DNA of 64,000 nucleotides from Lepidonotus clava (lineage: Eukaryota > Annelida > Polychaeta > Phyllodocida > Polynoidae), in contig OW387136.1 in the NCBI GenBank assembly GCA_936440205.1, positions 11,938,788-12,002,787 on the forward strand, read 5' to 3'. The translations under genes were made by a program, and so were the position numbers. Positions 45,849-56,734 of this stretch are shown in pieces. The notes under the pieces are model-generated. The model did not search any database. It was given only the letters and a program-made list of their open reading frames with translations, and was not told the origin of the DNA. How positions within the stretch are numbered: position 1 is the first letter of the stretch; each line of letters starts with the position of its first letter.

Positions 45849-46860
45849 CGTGGGACAAGGCCTGTGATATGGTATCCTTATGAGTGAATATGCCGCCCTG
45901 GACTTTTGAGGGACAAAGATAGGGAAGGGTGCGACCAAGCTGAGACATGGCACCTGGTGAGCGAATATGTAGACTTGTGACCTTATCTAAGACCAGCTGA
46001 CCCTATCTACGACCTTCTGACCCTATCTAAGACCTCCTGACCCTATCTACGACCTTTTGACCCTATCTACGCCCTTCTGACCCTATCTAAGATCTTCTGA
46101 CTTTATCTAAGACCAGCAGCCCTGTAATGTCGGGGGCGGCCCTGTAAAGTAGGGGGCGGCCCTGCAAAGTCGGGGGCGGCTGTGTCAGAATGTCACTGGC
46201 CCTGCAAAGTCGGAGGCGGCCCTGTAAAGTCGGGAGAGGCCCTGTAAAGTCGGGAGAGGCCCTGTAAAGTCCAGAGGCCCTGTAAAGTCGGGAGGGGCCC
46301 TGTAAAGTCGGGAGAGGCCCTGTAAAGTCGGGAGAGGCCCTGTAAAGTTGGAGGCGGCCCTGTACAGTCGGGAGAGGCCCTGTAAAGTTGGATGCAGCCC
46401 TCTAAAGTCAGGGGCAGCCCTGTAAAGACGGGAGAGGCCCTGTAAAGTCGGGAGAGGCCCTGTAAAGTCGGGAGAGGCCCTGTAAAGTTAGGGACAGCCC
46501 TGTAAAGTCGGGGACAGCCCTGTAAAGCCGGGGACAGCTGTGCAAGGTTAGGGGCGGCCCTGTAAAGTCAAGGACAGCTCTGTAAAGTCGGGGGCAGCCC
46601 TGTAAAGTCGGGGGCTGCCCCGTAATCAAGCAGACAGCCCTGTAAGGGCAGGGACGGCACTGTTAGGATAGGAACAGCACCACTTACCACTGCTCCACGG
46701 TGTGACATTCATCCACGAATAGAGCGACAATCCGCTCTCCAAAGGCAGGGGAGTGCAGGAGACGTTTGCCATCCTCCTCTAACAGGGCCTCTGGATGGCT
46801 CAGGATCACGGTAAACTTACCCGCCAACACCTCTTCCACTGAAACCTCAGTTTCATAGAA
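44652..46860 (-). CDS. RecQ-like DNA helicase, C-terminal exons
   Basis: Two exons join in frame: 46860-46688 (phase 0 start, 173 nt) and 45420-44652 (stop TAA). The split codon makes the Trp of the VEQW motif. Exon 1 gives FTVILSHPEALLEEDG and the DExH box ALFVDECHTVEQW (motif II). Exon 2 gives GLSATIT (motif III), CTSSVGMGFDSP (motif V) and QQIGRAGRVGQ (motif VI), then C-x5-C and CCSNC, matching the RecQ zinc-binding cysteines. The protein ends right there, with no winged-helix or HRDC domain, as in shortened RecQ-like proteins of invertebrates. RecQ helicases unwind DNA 3' to 5' using ATP. No exon with the Walker A motif (motif I) was found upstream to 56 kb, so this is either incomplete, decayed at its 5' end, or a fused remnant. 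A 37-G run and two minisatellites lie in the intron. Confidence 0.85.
45812..45848 (+). repeat. Run of 37 G
   Basis: An uninterrupted poly-G tract (poly-C on the helicase transcript strand) within the intron between the two helicase exons. Length is likely unstable and may be mis-sized in the assembly. Confidence 0.9.
45955..46110. repeat. 20-bp minisatellite (CTGACCCTATCTAAGACCTT)
   Basis: About seven units of 20 bp with few changes. It passes directly into a second, unrelated 20-bp array at 46112. Confidence 0.9.
46112..46660. repeat. 20-bp minisatellite (GGCCCTGTAAAGTCGGGGGC)
   Basis: About 27 units, nearly all 20 bp, diverging at the last positions (GGGGGC, GGGAGA, GGGACA). It lies in the helicase intron, immediately beside the exon at 46688. 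A minus-strand open frame over it (46408-46629) is only the repeat. Confidence 0.92.
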
Positions 46861-48872
46861 CTGGAAGAAATGTTGATGGTTTATAGTGTTCAGGAATATC
46901 TGTAATATGCTATTTAAATACTTAACAAAGTTAACTATATGGAAGGATCGTCTCTGAATAAAATGATAAAGGATTAAGGAATCACTGGTAATGCCACACA
47001 TGTACTTTTCATTATTAAATTAACAATTAGAAGTTCTCATACTAGGATAGTTTGTGTCTGTTTCTTATCTGTATGCTTATCTAGGTATGAATATGTGCAA
47101 TTTGAAATATTCTGAAAGTTAGAAGCAAGTCATATTAGTTAAGTTCTTAACATGTACAGTTTGAAATATACCTGTAATTTAAGACTATGTCATATTAGTT
47201 AAATTCTTAAGATGTGTAATTTGAAATGTTCCTTAAAAATATTCTTAACAGTTCTGTTGGTGCTGTGAATGTAGCAAGCCACTAGTTTTATGTGTCGCAC
47301 CTGCATCAAAAGGAAAAGGGCTGTGGGGTTCGATCCCACGGTAATCGTAACTGCACGCGCAGTTTACCATCACCTGCCAAAAGCCCTTGATTAGAAGTAC
47401 AGGGTAACACAAGACTGGCAAGCTATGTCATCGTTAGCACACATTTGCTGGGTGTAAATAGCATTAGGAATAACTTAAAGGAAGACATGAATAACATCTA
47501 ATTAAATGTAGATGAAGTGACATCTTCTCACTATATTTATAAGCCTAATGCTTAAGGAAAGATATTGGCAAGTTATTTAAAGGAAAAGGGTATTTAGTGT
47601 ATGACAGACTATAACTTGAGTTACAAGATGCTGGATGGAAAATGTTAACAGAGAAGCTTATTTCTATATCAACATTTATTTCACCCCTAATGGCGTAGTG
47701 TCAGTACATCTCCTATTTACACGTCATTTTATTCACCCAGGGGGAATAACAAAAATGATATTCCCCTGATTTAAACTGTAAACTACAGAGACCAGGGGAA
47801 TATCAAAAAGTTATTCCCCTGGAACACCAAGGAAACATTAAGCCACGCCCCTTTATTCAGGCTCAACCAATAGCAACGCACAGCACCAGGGGAATAACTT
47901 TTAGTTAAGCCACGCCCCCTTATGCTATCATCCAATCAGAGCGCACCAGTGGAATATCTAGGTCGCGTTGCTAAGCAGCGTTGCTAGGTTGCGTTGCTAC
48001 TTCACAAAATTCCGTCGTTTGTTTACCTTTTGTCGTAACTCTTGTAAATCAATATCTTCGCCAATATTCAATCAATTTCCTTGATTCAAAAAATGAAACA
48101 AATAGATATTGATACTTAAAATGCACATTCAGTTCTATAGATTCGTGGAGGCTGAAATAAATCCAGTACAGACCTCGGTAAGATATGGCTGTAGTTATTC
48201 CCTCGGTAGTTATCTCACCTCGGTCAGTACTATATATTCCTTTGATCTTGGTCTTTGGAGCTGCACATGCGATTTTACTTGCTTCCACTTACAATGCTCA
48301 CTTACTATACTTGCTATGCTTACAACTATGTGAGACAGAGACAAATCTTTAAAATCATAATTTTATCAAGGAAGGGGAAGATTGAGGCTCCTGAAACTTA
48401 AAATTAAATCATGCATCTTAATTTGACAAAGCATTCATACTAACTGAAGATCTAGTAGTCGTAAAAGCATGCCTACTTGATATTAAAAATGGAATACTTA
48501 GCCCTATGTTTAATCGGCAATAGAAGAATCGCCACAGGATTTGTTGATTGCTGGAAACAAAAGGTGAAGTGAAAGGAGAATGTCAAATAAATAACATCAA
48601 ATATTGATGACAAAATAATGCTTAGTTCAGTTATCTTTTCTACTTATTTAACACATTTGCCAAATAGTTAACAATAAGAACTGGAATACGAGTTGTGGAT
48701 AGCATTTTTTAAAAACAACCTGAGGTTTCCAATTTACTTGAAAAAATATGAAAGTAATGAACTAATCATGACATTATTGTAAGAGAGCTACATGATATGA
48801 AACAGAAAACCATCCCATATATATAATCTTTGCAAAAGGTTAGTTATATTGGTTTTCATCATGAGCTCTTAC
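46861..48872. other. Intron-like DNA upstream of DECH exon
   Basis: I searched this stretch on the minus strand for the helicase motif I exon and did not find it. It contains a tRNA-like B box (GGGGTTCGATCCCAC near 47326) without a matching A box, and the fold-back repeats described at 47735. Otherwise AT-rich. Confidence 0.45.
47735..47960. repeat. CAGGGGAATA fold-back words
   Basis: The word CCAGGGGAATA and its complement TATTCCCCTGG alternate at least five times over 220 bp, giving two neighbouring hairpins (47735-47772 and 47792-47822), and then recur singly to 47960. The word GCCACGCCCC occurs twice. Probably a fold-back MITE with unclear ends. Confidence 0.6.
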
Positions 48873-48992
48873 CTGCGGGTCTGTTACAGATGCGGTACAC
48901 AGGTGAGGCAGGCTGCCATCCACGGCTGGTTCAGAGGTGGTTTCCAGAGTGGCAGGACTCCACATCGCATTGTCCACATCTAGAGTGTCAAC
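48873..48992 (-). CDS. Phase 0-0 exon upstream of helicase
   Basis: 120 nt, 40 codons, between TTTTATTGTAG and GTAAGAG. The reading is acidic with Ser/Thr (for example VDTLDVDNAMWSPATLET). It starts and ends on codon borders, so it can splice in frame with the helicase exon at 46860 and with the modular exons upstream. I recognise no domain. Confidence 0.55.
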
Positions 48993-49884
48993 CTACAATA
49001 AAAGAAAAAGATTAAGATTAAAAGCATTAAGGTACCCCAAATAAAGTATCTAGTCGAAGCAAATTGCAAGAAAAATTGTATTTCACCCTTAAAATGACGA
49101 CCGCAGCTGTCATATGTTACCCCCGATATTCAGTTTACCCTCAGCTGACAGCGTAGGCTTGCGGTGATTTCTCAGCAGTCTGGTAATGCTAATGTTACAT
49201 CACAATGTACCCACAATGAGCAACTATCACTTATGCTAGAGCTAGACATTTGCCAATTTTCTTAGAGCAATCCAAAACTGAATCTGGTAGAAATTTCTGG
49301 GAAAATAAGCATAATATTCACCAAATTGCGACCAAAACATCGTGATCTGAGATCCCCTAGGCATGTACCATATGATGAGAAAGTTTAATCAATTTTCTTT
49401 AGTTGGGGTAGTTTAACATCTGGCCAACTCTTATGGGTTCTTTCCAGACTGGAATTTTCTATATAGTGAAAATACGGAGGTCTCCATAATTTTTTAGGTT
49501 TGGCAACACTGCATGACTCATTTTCTGTTAGTGAACTTTATTTAGTGGCAATTCTGATATTACCCAAGAAAATCAAAAGTATTTGGTATACTATGATTAG
49601 TCTAACCGACGGAACTTAAATTGTGTAATATAACAACCGTCATTACGACACCTAGTCATTTAGTACCTACAGAAAGCTTATGATGCAAGAATTAATAATA
49701 TCTAATTGGCTGGTCTATATCTTTAATAACAGTGACGTTATAGATAATTGAAAATAAGTGATGCCATAAATCTAACCCATGGTACCATGGATCTAACCTG
49801 AGGATGCCAGCAGTCTAAAAAACCAGGTGCATCTGTCATATATTGACCATCCCACAGACCAAACTGCTGACAGATGATCCTCAC

Positions 49885-49998
49885 CTGCTGTATTTCCATA
49901 AGGCTAGTGCTAAGTTGAGTACTGCTGCGCTCTACTTCTGGTCCAATGATGTCATCTAGCATGTCAAGACTCTCCACCTGAGCTGTTGAGTCAAGTAG
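49885..49998 (-). CDS. Modular acidic exon R1
   Basis: 114 nt, 38 codons, phase 0-0, acceptor CTTTACAG and donor GTGAGGAT. It encodes LLDSTAQVESLDMLDDIIG then PEVERSSTQL and ends METIQQ-like (MEIQQ). It is clearly homologous to exons R3, R4 and R5 (TAQVESLD, GPEV, ME..Q). The donor side of the intron keeps a conserved CAAACTGCTGACAG-type sequence seen at the other copies. Confidence 0.65.
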
Positions 49999-50320
49999 CT
50001 GTAAAGGCAAACATATGTTAAATAAATTAATTTGATATTTATTTGAGTAGAAGAACTACGAAAATGAGAAATATCTCCTAATTTCGATTTCTCTACAGCA
50101 AAGCGATTCATAGACAAATGTAGATATTCGTCCTCAGCTCAATTTGCTCCAATTTTGGTGGAAAAAAGACTCACAAGGTCAGAATGACATGGCCTAACTT
50201 ACTAATCGAGACAAAATGTAAGAATAATTGGATTTCACCCTGAAAATGACGGCCGCGGCTGTAAAGTTGTTCCTCAACACCAAACTACCTGCTTAAAGTT
50301 GAGACCCTAACGAAACCTAC

Positions 50321-50428
50321 CTGATCTGCTAGATCCCCCTGGATGTAGGGCTCTACTGCTCGTCGATTGACGGCAGCCTGTGAGGCAAGGTTCTCTACAT
50401 AATCCACCTCAGCTTTTGGGTCAAGCAG
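50321..50428 (-). CDS. Modular acidic exon R2 (diverged)
   Basis: 108 nt, 36 codons, phase 0-0, acceptor CCTTTGCAG and donor GTAGGTTTC. It reads LLDPKAEVDYVENLASQAA and then VEPYIQGDLADQ: same opening (LLDP.A.V), length and intron phase as R1, R3, R4 and R5, but a different middle. It is the most diverged copy. The unit downstream of its donor carries the shared CTTTAAGCAGGTAGTTTG-like intron segment (minus strand). Confidence 0.55.
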
Positions 50429-52153
50429 CTGCAAAGGAAAACATAATTTTCAAGAAATTGTTTAATTTGGAAAAATTATAAAAATCATAAAATGGACATT
50501 GTATGCAGTGTTTGAAATTAACTTTTATTGAAATCAGCCAGCCAGGCTGCCGATAACCATGCTGAAGTTGAGGGTTAATCTTGTGATATATATTTCAGTA
50601 GGTAACCTTTTTAATTCTATGATGTCCCTAGACTGACGTTTTCCACTTGTTCAATATTTTACTCATGATAACCCTAAAATGTGTTTTTATGCCTGAAAAC
50701 TGACGCCAAAGTGTGCTAAAATAGGCTCCAGGTGCGCATAAATGTCGAGTTGAGTTCAGACGTGGGTCACTATTAATAAAGTTATAGAGTAGCATATTAG
50801 ATATTATTCATCTTTGCATTCTAAGCTTTCCATAGGTAGAACTACTAGATTCAATGCTGTAGGTCGCATAAAAGGTGTCATAATAGGGTGCAGAAGTAAC
50901 TTGCTTTGAAGCAATTTTCAACTCGCTATATCTCCTCACACAAGTTATTTCCGGCTGATTTTTGACATATGAATAGATATATGGTAGGTAGCACCCCAAA
51001 ATGGTCTGGGTTATTAATTCCTAGTAAACTACAATTCATTTGGGGGTGCTATTAGTTTAGGGGTGGTGCCATCGGTCTAGGGTGGGTGCCATCTGTCTGT
51101 GGTGCCATCAAGCTAGGAATCCTCCCAACATCAAAGGAGGACAGAACATCCAGGGGACGGGGCAAAACGTCTGTGGGGCAGATCGTCTACCCCCCCCCCC
51201 CCCCCGCCTCTCTCTCTCTCCTTCTAGACTTCGGAATGGGTGGGTGAAGGGGGGGGGGGCACACATGACAGTCATCATTTTATAGATCGAGAGGCCGTCT
51301 GCACATTCCCACTTACTTGAACTTCCCTAGTGAGAACGTTGGATCTGGGCCTCTCGGACTATCATTTTAAGGATGAAATATATTTTTTGGAACAATTTAC
51401 CTCGATGGGATGGTTAGGGAATGTCTTTTCGAGTCTGACAGTCTTTTCACCAGTAAAATCGGAGCAAATTGTAGCGATGAAGGGTCAAAATTTTAAATTC
51501 AGGCAATCTATACAAAATATACATTTTCTTAAAGCCCAGAACAAGAGAAATACTGAACTGGTTAAATTAACCTGAAACGTTGAATAATGAGAAAGTTATC
51601 ACTTTTTGAAAATAAAAAATAATGATTATTTTCTGTCAGAGCAATGCACCGGGCTCCAATTCCATCAATTTTTCAAACATTATGAATCATATAAATACCT
51701 TGACTATTGGAAAGACCAGATTAATAGGAACCAAATGCATGTTGAAAAAGCATTGCAGGCCAAAAACTAAGGAAGATATTGAATTTTGAAAAATAAAACT
51801 TCATAAATGACCTAATTTGAAAATCAATTTAAGACCTTTTAAAGACCAAAAATTGAGATAATTAAGACCTATATACTGCGTGTGAAGAAAAAATTCAGAA
51901 CATATTGAATGACATAAATTTGAAATAATTGTACTTGTTTGAAAGTAAAAATTAAAAAATTCAAGGCAACTTCATTTTTACCTTTTTTGCATTAAATCTG
52001 AGAAAATCGGTTAATGATGTTTTAAGATCTGCATGGGGACCCTGTTATACCTCTACACCTATGTACTATAATTGGATACCTTAGTCCCCTACAAAGGAAA
52101 CCAGAATGCTTTAAAAAAATAGCGAAAATGAACAGAGATATTTGGGAATGTAC
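50429..52153. other. Intron-like DNA between R2 and exon A
   Basis: No gene seen. It contains a partial MITE left end at 50506 (CAGTGTTTGAAATTAAC), a GGTGCCATC word repeat at 51045-51115, poly-C and poly-G tracts near 51190 and 51250, and a segment at 51460 resembling an inverted piece of the shared intron block. Confidence 0.4.
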
Positions 52154-52384
52154 CTTCATGGGATCCTCGTCGAGCAGACTACTGTCAACCTGGGTGATGT
52201 CGTCATGCTGGAAGACAACCCCTTGTAGCACGGTCAAGGGCCGCAACTCGGAAAACTCGCCATCAGTCACAACAAATATCTGGTCTAAGTTCTCATTCTG
52301 AAATACAAAGGTTACATGATTACTACGCTCGCGCTGGCATTTCACGACTTTGTAAGAGGAAAATATTGAATCTTGCGAAAATTC
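52154..52384 (-). CDS. Phase 0-0 exon A, unknown domain
   Basis: 231 nt, 77 codons, from acceptor TTTGTTTCAG to donor GTACATTC; an internal acceptor at 52298 (TTTCAG) could give a shorter 144-nt exon, also phase 0. The protein includes YKVVKCQRERSNHVTFVFQ, then IFVVTDGEFSELRPLTVLQG and ends SSLLDEDPMK. The mixed hydrophobic pattern suggests a folded beta-rich domain, unlike the acidic modules around it. I do not recognise it. Confidence 0.55.
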
Positions 52385-52464
52385 CTGAAACAAATAGGCA
52401 CAATATTACAACATTGTCACAACATGCCAGGAAGTGGATCTACATGGTAGTTTTCAGTATTGTA

Positions 52465-52723
52465 CAGAGATGCCACTTCCAAGTGATGAAAATGTAGGAA
52501 AAGTAGGAAACACTTTTCCTACTTTTTCTCTAGAAGCAACTGTATTAGAAGGAAAATAACCTTTAGGAATAGATCTTACATTGAATTGGTTTTTGAATAG
52601 CTTGAAACCAACACAAAAATACTCTAAAACAGATATATAAGTTATGTAGGAAAATTCAGTTCCTCAATCCAAAATAACCAAAAAGTAGGAAATCCTACAA
52701 AAGTAGGAAAAATGGCATCTCTG
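52465..52723. mobile_element. MITE, CAGAGATGCC termini, 6-bp TSD
   Basis: A 259-bp element starts CAGAGATGCCACTT and ends TGGCATCTCTG, flanked by ATTGTA at 52459-52464 and 52724-52729. Internally AGTAGGAAA and its complement recur near both ends. Same termini and duplication length as the copy at 13967, but with another internal word. A third family-type left end (CAGGCCTGCCAATT) starts 18 bp downstream at 52741, with GTACCG words. Confidence 0.85.
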
Positions 52724-53565
52724 ATTGTAGTAACGTTCAGCAGGCCTGCCAATTGTACCGTATTTGCTGGTACTGTACCGATTTTTGACTCTTGTCCCGG
52801 GTGTACCTTAAAGGTACACAAATGTACCGTTTTTTTGTTGTTTTTTTAAATTGTGGTAGCAGCATGTTTTATATTGTGCCTTAAATTAATGCTTTTACAT
52901 AATTCTGCCCATTTATCAACCTGACAGTTTACCCAATGATGATTCAGTGAAAATGTTAGGGCTGTGCCATGCGCCCGGGCCCATGGAATCTGAAAAATAA
53001 AATGGCACATTAAAAGTATATGAACAATGTGCCCATGTCACAATAGGATCGTATAAGATATTGGTACATACAAAAGCAGCGCACTTTATTGAAAATTTGT
53101 CTCATTTACTCAGATGAGGAGTGCACCATTGTCACATCACATTGTTTTTGTCACATCAATTTTTTTCTGACATAACCAACGTCATATGACCCTGCCAATG
53201 TACTATCTGCACCCATATTTAAACTCTGCCTGAGGCTGAGGGACCTTCCTTTAGAACATCTGTGCATTTTCAAAATGTCCTGGGCTCAATCTGCTCCGAT
53301 TTTATTAAGGAAAAGCTTGGCAGGCTTAGAGTGACATGGCCTATCTAATTGAAGCAAATTGTAGGGAAAAAGTTACTTCACCCTTAAAATGACGGCTGCG
53401 TCCATAATATGTTGCCCATCCCCCAGGTCAAACTACCTGCTGAAAGCAATGTATCTGATGAATTGTATGAAGTGCTGGATATTATTTACGACATTCATGA
53501 GATTAATATCAGATATCTTTCTATATATTTCGGACATTATGAACACTGTGAAAGCTGATCCGTAC

Positions 53566-53667
53566 CTGATGTGCTTCCATAGGCCTAGAACTAATTCGAG
53601 GACTGCTGGGCTGTACTTCTGGTCCAACAATGGCATCGAGGAAGTCGAGGCTCTCCACCTGAGCTGT
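53566..53667 (-). CDS. Modular acidic exon R3
   Basis: 102 nt, 34 codons, phase 0-0, donor GTACGGAT. It reads TAQVESLDFLDAIVGPEVQP, then a Ser/Arg-rich stretch ending PMEAHQ. It lacks the first four residues of R1 and R4 because its acceptor lies slightly later. The conserved intron block lies about 170 bp beyond the donor (53378-53402). Confidence 0.65.
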
Positions 53668-53879
53668 CTGTAAGATCACATAAGAGTTTAAGGATTGATA
53701 AGGGGTCTTGGGCCGGAATTTATGTTGTTACCCATAACAGCGTCACTATATTGAATATAAAAGCATTTTATATATCACTTAAATGTTCAAATTTTTCTTT
53801 ATCAATTGATATAAATTACTATAAAATAGTTTAGGAATTTTTGAAATTATTTATTTACAACTGATTTTTCAACTTTTAT

Positions 53880-54190
53880 TTTTCGAACAAGGATTATTCA
53901 GGGAGTAATTGAGTTATTGACCAGAAATTTGGTATATGTCTTCTTTATGATTTTCTGTGAGGGAAGCGTGTCTCAGATTTTCTATTTTTAGTTATAGGAC
54001 CAAAAACGGGTAACTTTTAGATATTTCTTTTATAAAACGTTTTTCTACATTTCCTAAATTGAAAGTTATGACATATATTGAAATTCTGTGACACAGTTCC
54101 CTCCATGTGTCTTCAGATTATCTATTTAAAATGTCAAGTGTTTCTGTTTAATAGGTACTGAAATTTCTTTGTTCAAAAAATGGTCATGGA
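53880..54190. repeat. Diverged fold-back core
   Basis: Related to the interior of the TTAA-flanked MITE at 21293: both show GGGAAG.GTGTCTCAGATT on one arm and CACAGTTCCCTCCA or its equivalent on the other, with TTTGTTCAAAAAAT near the outer edge. Terminal repeats were not found, so this is an old or partial copy inside the R3-R4 intron. Confidence 0.55.
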
Positions 54191-54819
54191 AATATGGGTT
54201 TTTTCTTTTTTGCAAAACTGAATTTCAGTTAATTTTCAACTCTTTTTCATTTACTTCCTATCATCAAAAACGTTACATTCTCAGCTATTGGATGCAACAT
54301 ATTACATGATACATGATATATGTTGCTCCTTAACTGCATTTAAGAACTTTTAAAATGCACATGTGCAGCGAATCAAGCATTTTGTGGCCATGTCAATCCT
54401 TGAATAAATAGTGTAATGCAACACTAAGTAGTCCAACTTTTTTCTGTTAATGTATTTTTCGCTATTAAGATGGGTAGGAGAACCTTATTGCTTGATTGTA
54501 CAAGGCCAAAGTGACGGCCTACCCACTGGAGGAGTCACTTAGGCTAAAAAGTAGCACCCCCACACACCCCAGCAAGTGTTTGTGACCAGAAGTCTGTAGT
54601 ACTAATACTACAATGTAGGCGGCAGTTCTCACAGACCGTTATTTCTGGCACTTAGGTTGATTTGCCACAGGTGGGTAGCAGGGTTGGAACCTGCTGGGGG
54701 CATAGGGAAGTGGAGCAAACTTCGATCTGCAAGTTTTCGATAATTGACAAACTAACCAAAAAATTACTTCGCCAAATAAATCCCCCAGACCAAACTACCT
54801 GCTGAAAGCTGAGCATTAC

Positions 54820-54933
54820 CTGCTCTGTTTCCATAGGTCTAGTGATAAGTTGAGTAATGCTGGGCTGTACTTCTGGTCCAACTATGGCATCTAGCAAGTC
54901 GAGGCTCTCCAGCTGAGCTGTTGGGTCAAGTGG
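54820..54933 (-). CDS. Modular acidic exon R4
   Basis: 114 nt, 38 codons, phase 0-0, acceptor TTTCGTATGCAG and donor GTAATGCTC. It reads PLDPTAQLESLDLLDAIVG, then PEVQPSITQLITRPMETEQ. It is the best match to the module consensus and nearly identical to R3 over its middle. The intron after the donor starts with the shared AGCTTTCAGCAGGTAGTTTG segment. Confidence 0.68.
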
Positions 54934-55507
54934 CTGCATACGAAAACATAAAGCAAATAAAAATTAAAATCTGACCAATTCTTTATTATTGTTTATATGC
55001 ATTGTTTTTTTAGCATTGCTGTTTTCAATTCTAGTCTAGTATTACAACTTACAATGTAACCCTGGCAGCAGTAACTAACCAAAGCATCCAGGCAAAAACG
55101 TTTTTCATATGAAATATTTACTGGTCATATAATCTTGAACAAATATTAAAACACAGACAAATTGTAGCAGGAGTAATGTTATTTGTAAATCAGTTCCTAG
55201 CCCTTCACCATTTGACGTTCTTTCATCAAATCTGTATCATGATGTTTGCCATTTAAATATATTTTCCAGACCAATATTTCAACTACTAATCAAACCCTGT
55301 CAATAATGAGGGATCTTCCTAGTTAATTTCCGCACTGGGTTAACTTTGAAGGGGCCATTCCAGCATCAATATTTCTTTTCAAAATGACAAGTATGTATCA
55401 AATGCTCATATATTTCAAGAAAATGGCCCCCAGTAAGTATTCCGAGTGGGGTTTTGATACTTGAAATATTTCTCTAGGAATATCCCTGATAATACACAAC
55501 ATATACA

Positions 55508-55664
55508 CAGGATTCAAAATTAACTTTTCTGGCTGTCACTCCGGAAATGTGTTATAGGTGTGAGAAATCAGAGCTGATTTTGATGTAATTTTCTCAAAGT
55601 TTGTCAGCCCTGGTTCAAAAATATCAGCCTGGGCCTGACGGGCTGACGTTAATTTCGAACTCTG
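55508..55664. mobile_element. MITE, CAG..CTG termini, 6-bp TSD, TCAGCC words
   Basis: A 157-bp element starts CAGGATTCAAAATTAAC and ends GTTAATTTCGAACTCTG, flanked by TATACA at 55502-55507 and 55665-55670. The interior repeats TCAGCC and its complement. Relatives or fragments lie at 15935-16247, 50506 and 56010. Confidence 0.78.
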
Positions 55665-55726
55665 TATACATGAAATCCATTGTATTTTTGGTATCAACTG
55701 GCCCATAGATTAAAACCTATCGCCAC

Positions 55727-55837
55727 CTCAGTTAACTGCTGTCTTTCCATTAGTCCAGGACTACAGGGCTCTACTTCTGGTCGAATACTGAGATCCTGTG
55801 GGTTGAGGCTCTCCACCTGCACTGTTCTGTCAAGTGT
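55727..55837 (-). CDS. Modular acidic exon R5
   Basis: 111 nt, 37 codons, phase 0-0, acceptor TCTTTTGCAG and donor GTGGCGATAG. It reads TLDRTVQVESLNPQDLSIR, then PEVEPCSPGLMERQQLTE. It keeps VQVESL, PEVEP and ME..Q of the module. It is the most upstream copy I could find; no first exon or promoter is evident beyond it. Confidence 0.58.
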
Positions 55838-56731
55838 CTGCAAAAGAAATCTTATTTTTAAGAAATTGTTTAGATTCATAAAATTCTAGAATTCTCCATG
55901 CACTCCCTTTATATGTAGCTATGATAAACACCTGAAAAAACGTGCACATAGCGGGTGCACACTCTCGAAAATTGTGCACCCGGCCGCGGAAATGTGCGCG
56001 CCAGGTGCAGGGTGCACCCTTAATTTCAAACACTGAACATTTATTCTACTATTTCATAGAACTGGTGATGATTTTTTGACAAAATTTATGTAGAAATTGT
56101 ATATTATTTATCATGCAAAACGTGGCTAGTGTGATCAAAGGAATCGTTGCATGCATCTTAGGCATATTATTTATTATGTAGGCATACCTAATGTTACCTT
56201 TGGAAGTAATCATTTGCATAACACGGGGCACAATGTCTCGGTGGCAGATTGACCATGGGGTTGATTGTCTACCATTCGTTGGATTGACAGCAGTGCTAAA
56301 ATATTCATCCTGGGCTCAATTTGCTCCGATTTTAGTGGGGAACAGACTGACAGGTTGAGAAAGATATGTCCTGACCACCCAAATGAAGCAAACTGAAGTA
56401 AAAATGTATTTTACCTTTAAAATAACGACCGCGGCCGTCGTATGTTTCCCCTGTTTCCCATTCCATTTTTGATCCATCCCCAAATCTTTTATCACCCGCA
56501 AAACATAGATCTAAAATATACGTCCTGAGCTTAATTTTGCACCGATTTAGATGGGGAAAAGATTGTCTACTTGTATGTAAGATTGTGTAACCGGGCAATC
56601 AGATCAAAGCCCAAATACCTACAAAAGACATGACTGATTGAGTGAGCCCTTCCCATAAGCTACAATACTAAAAACTATAATTAAGGGCTCACAAAAATGC
56701 AAGGACAAGAATTCTGAACGGACCCTTGGGC

Positions 56732-56734
<3 letters not shown>

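Noticed and set aside
45603-45953. 116-codon minus-strand frame with a poly-Pro run
   Set aside because: The proline run is the translation of the 37-G homopolymer within the helicase intron.
47300-47395. Possible tRNA gene or SINE (GGGGTTCGATCCCAC)
   Set aside because: The B box is good but I found no A box or acceptor stem on either strand at the right distance.
48018-48288. First coding exon of the helicase on the minus strand
   Set aside because: A frame of 79 codons and a donor-like GTAAAC are present, but there is no Walker A or helicase motif and the frame ends before the donor.
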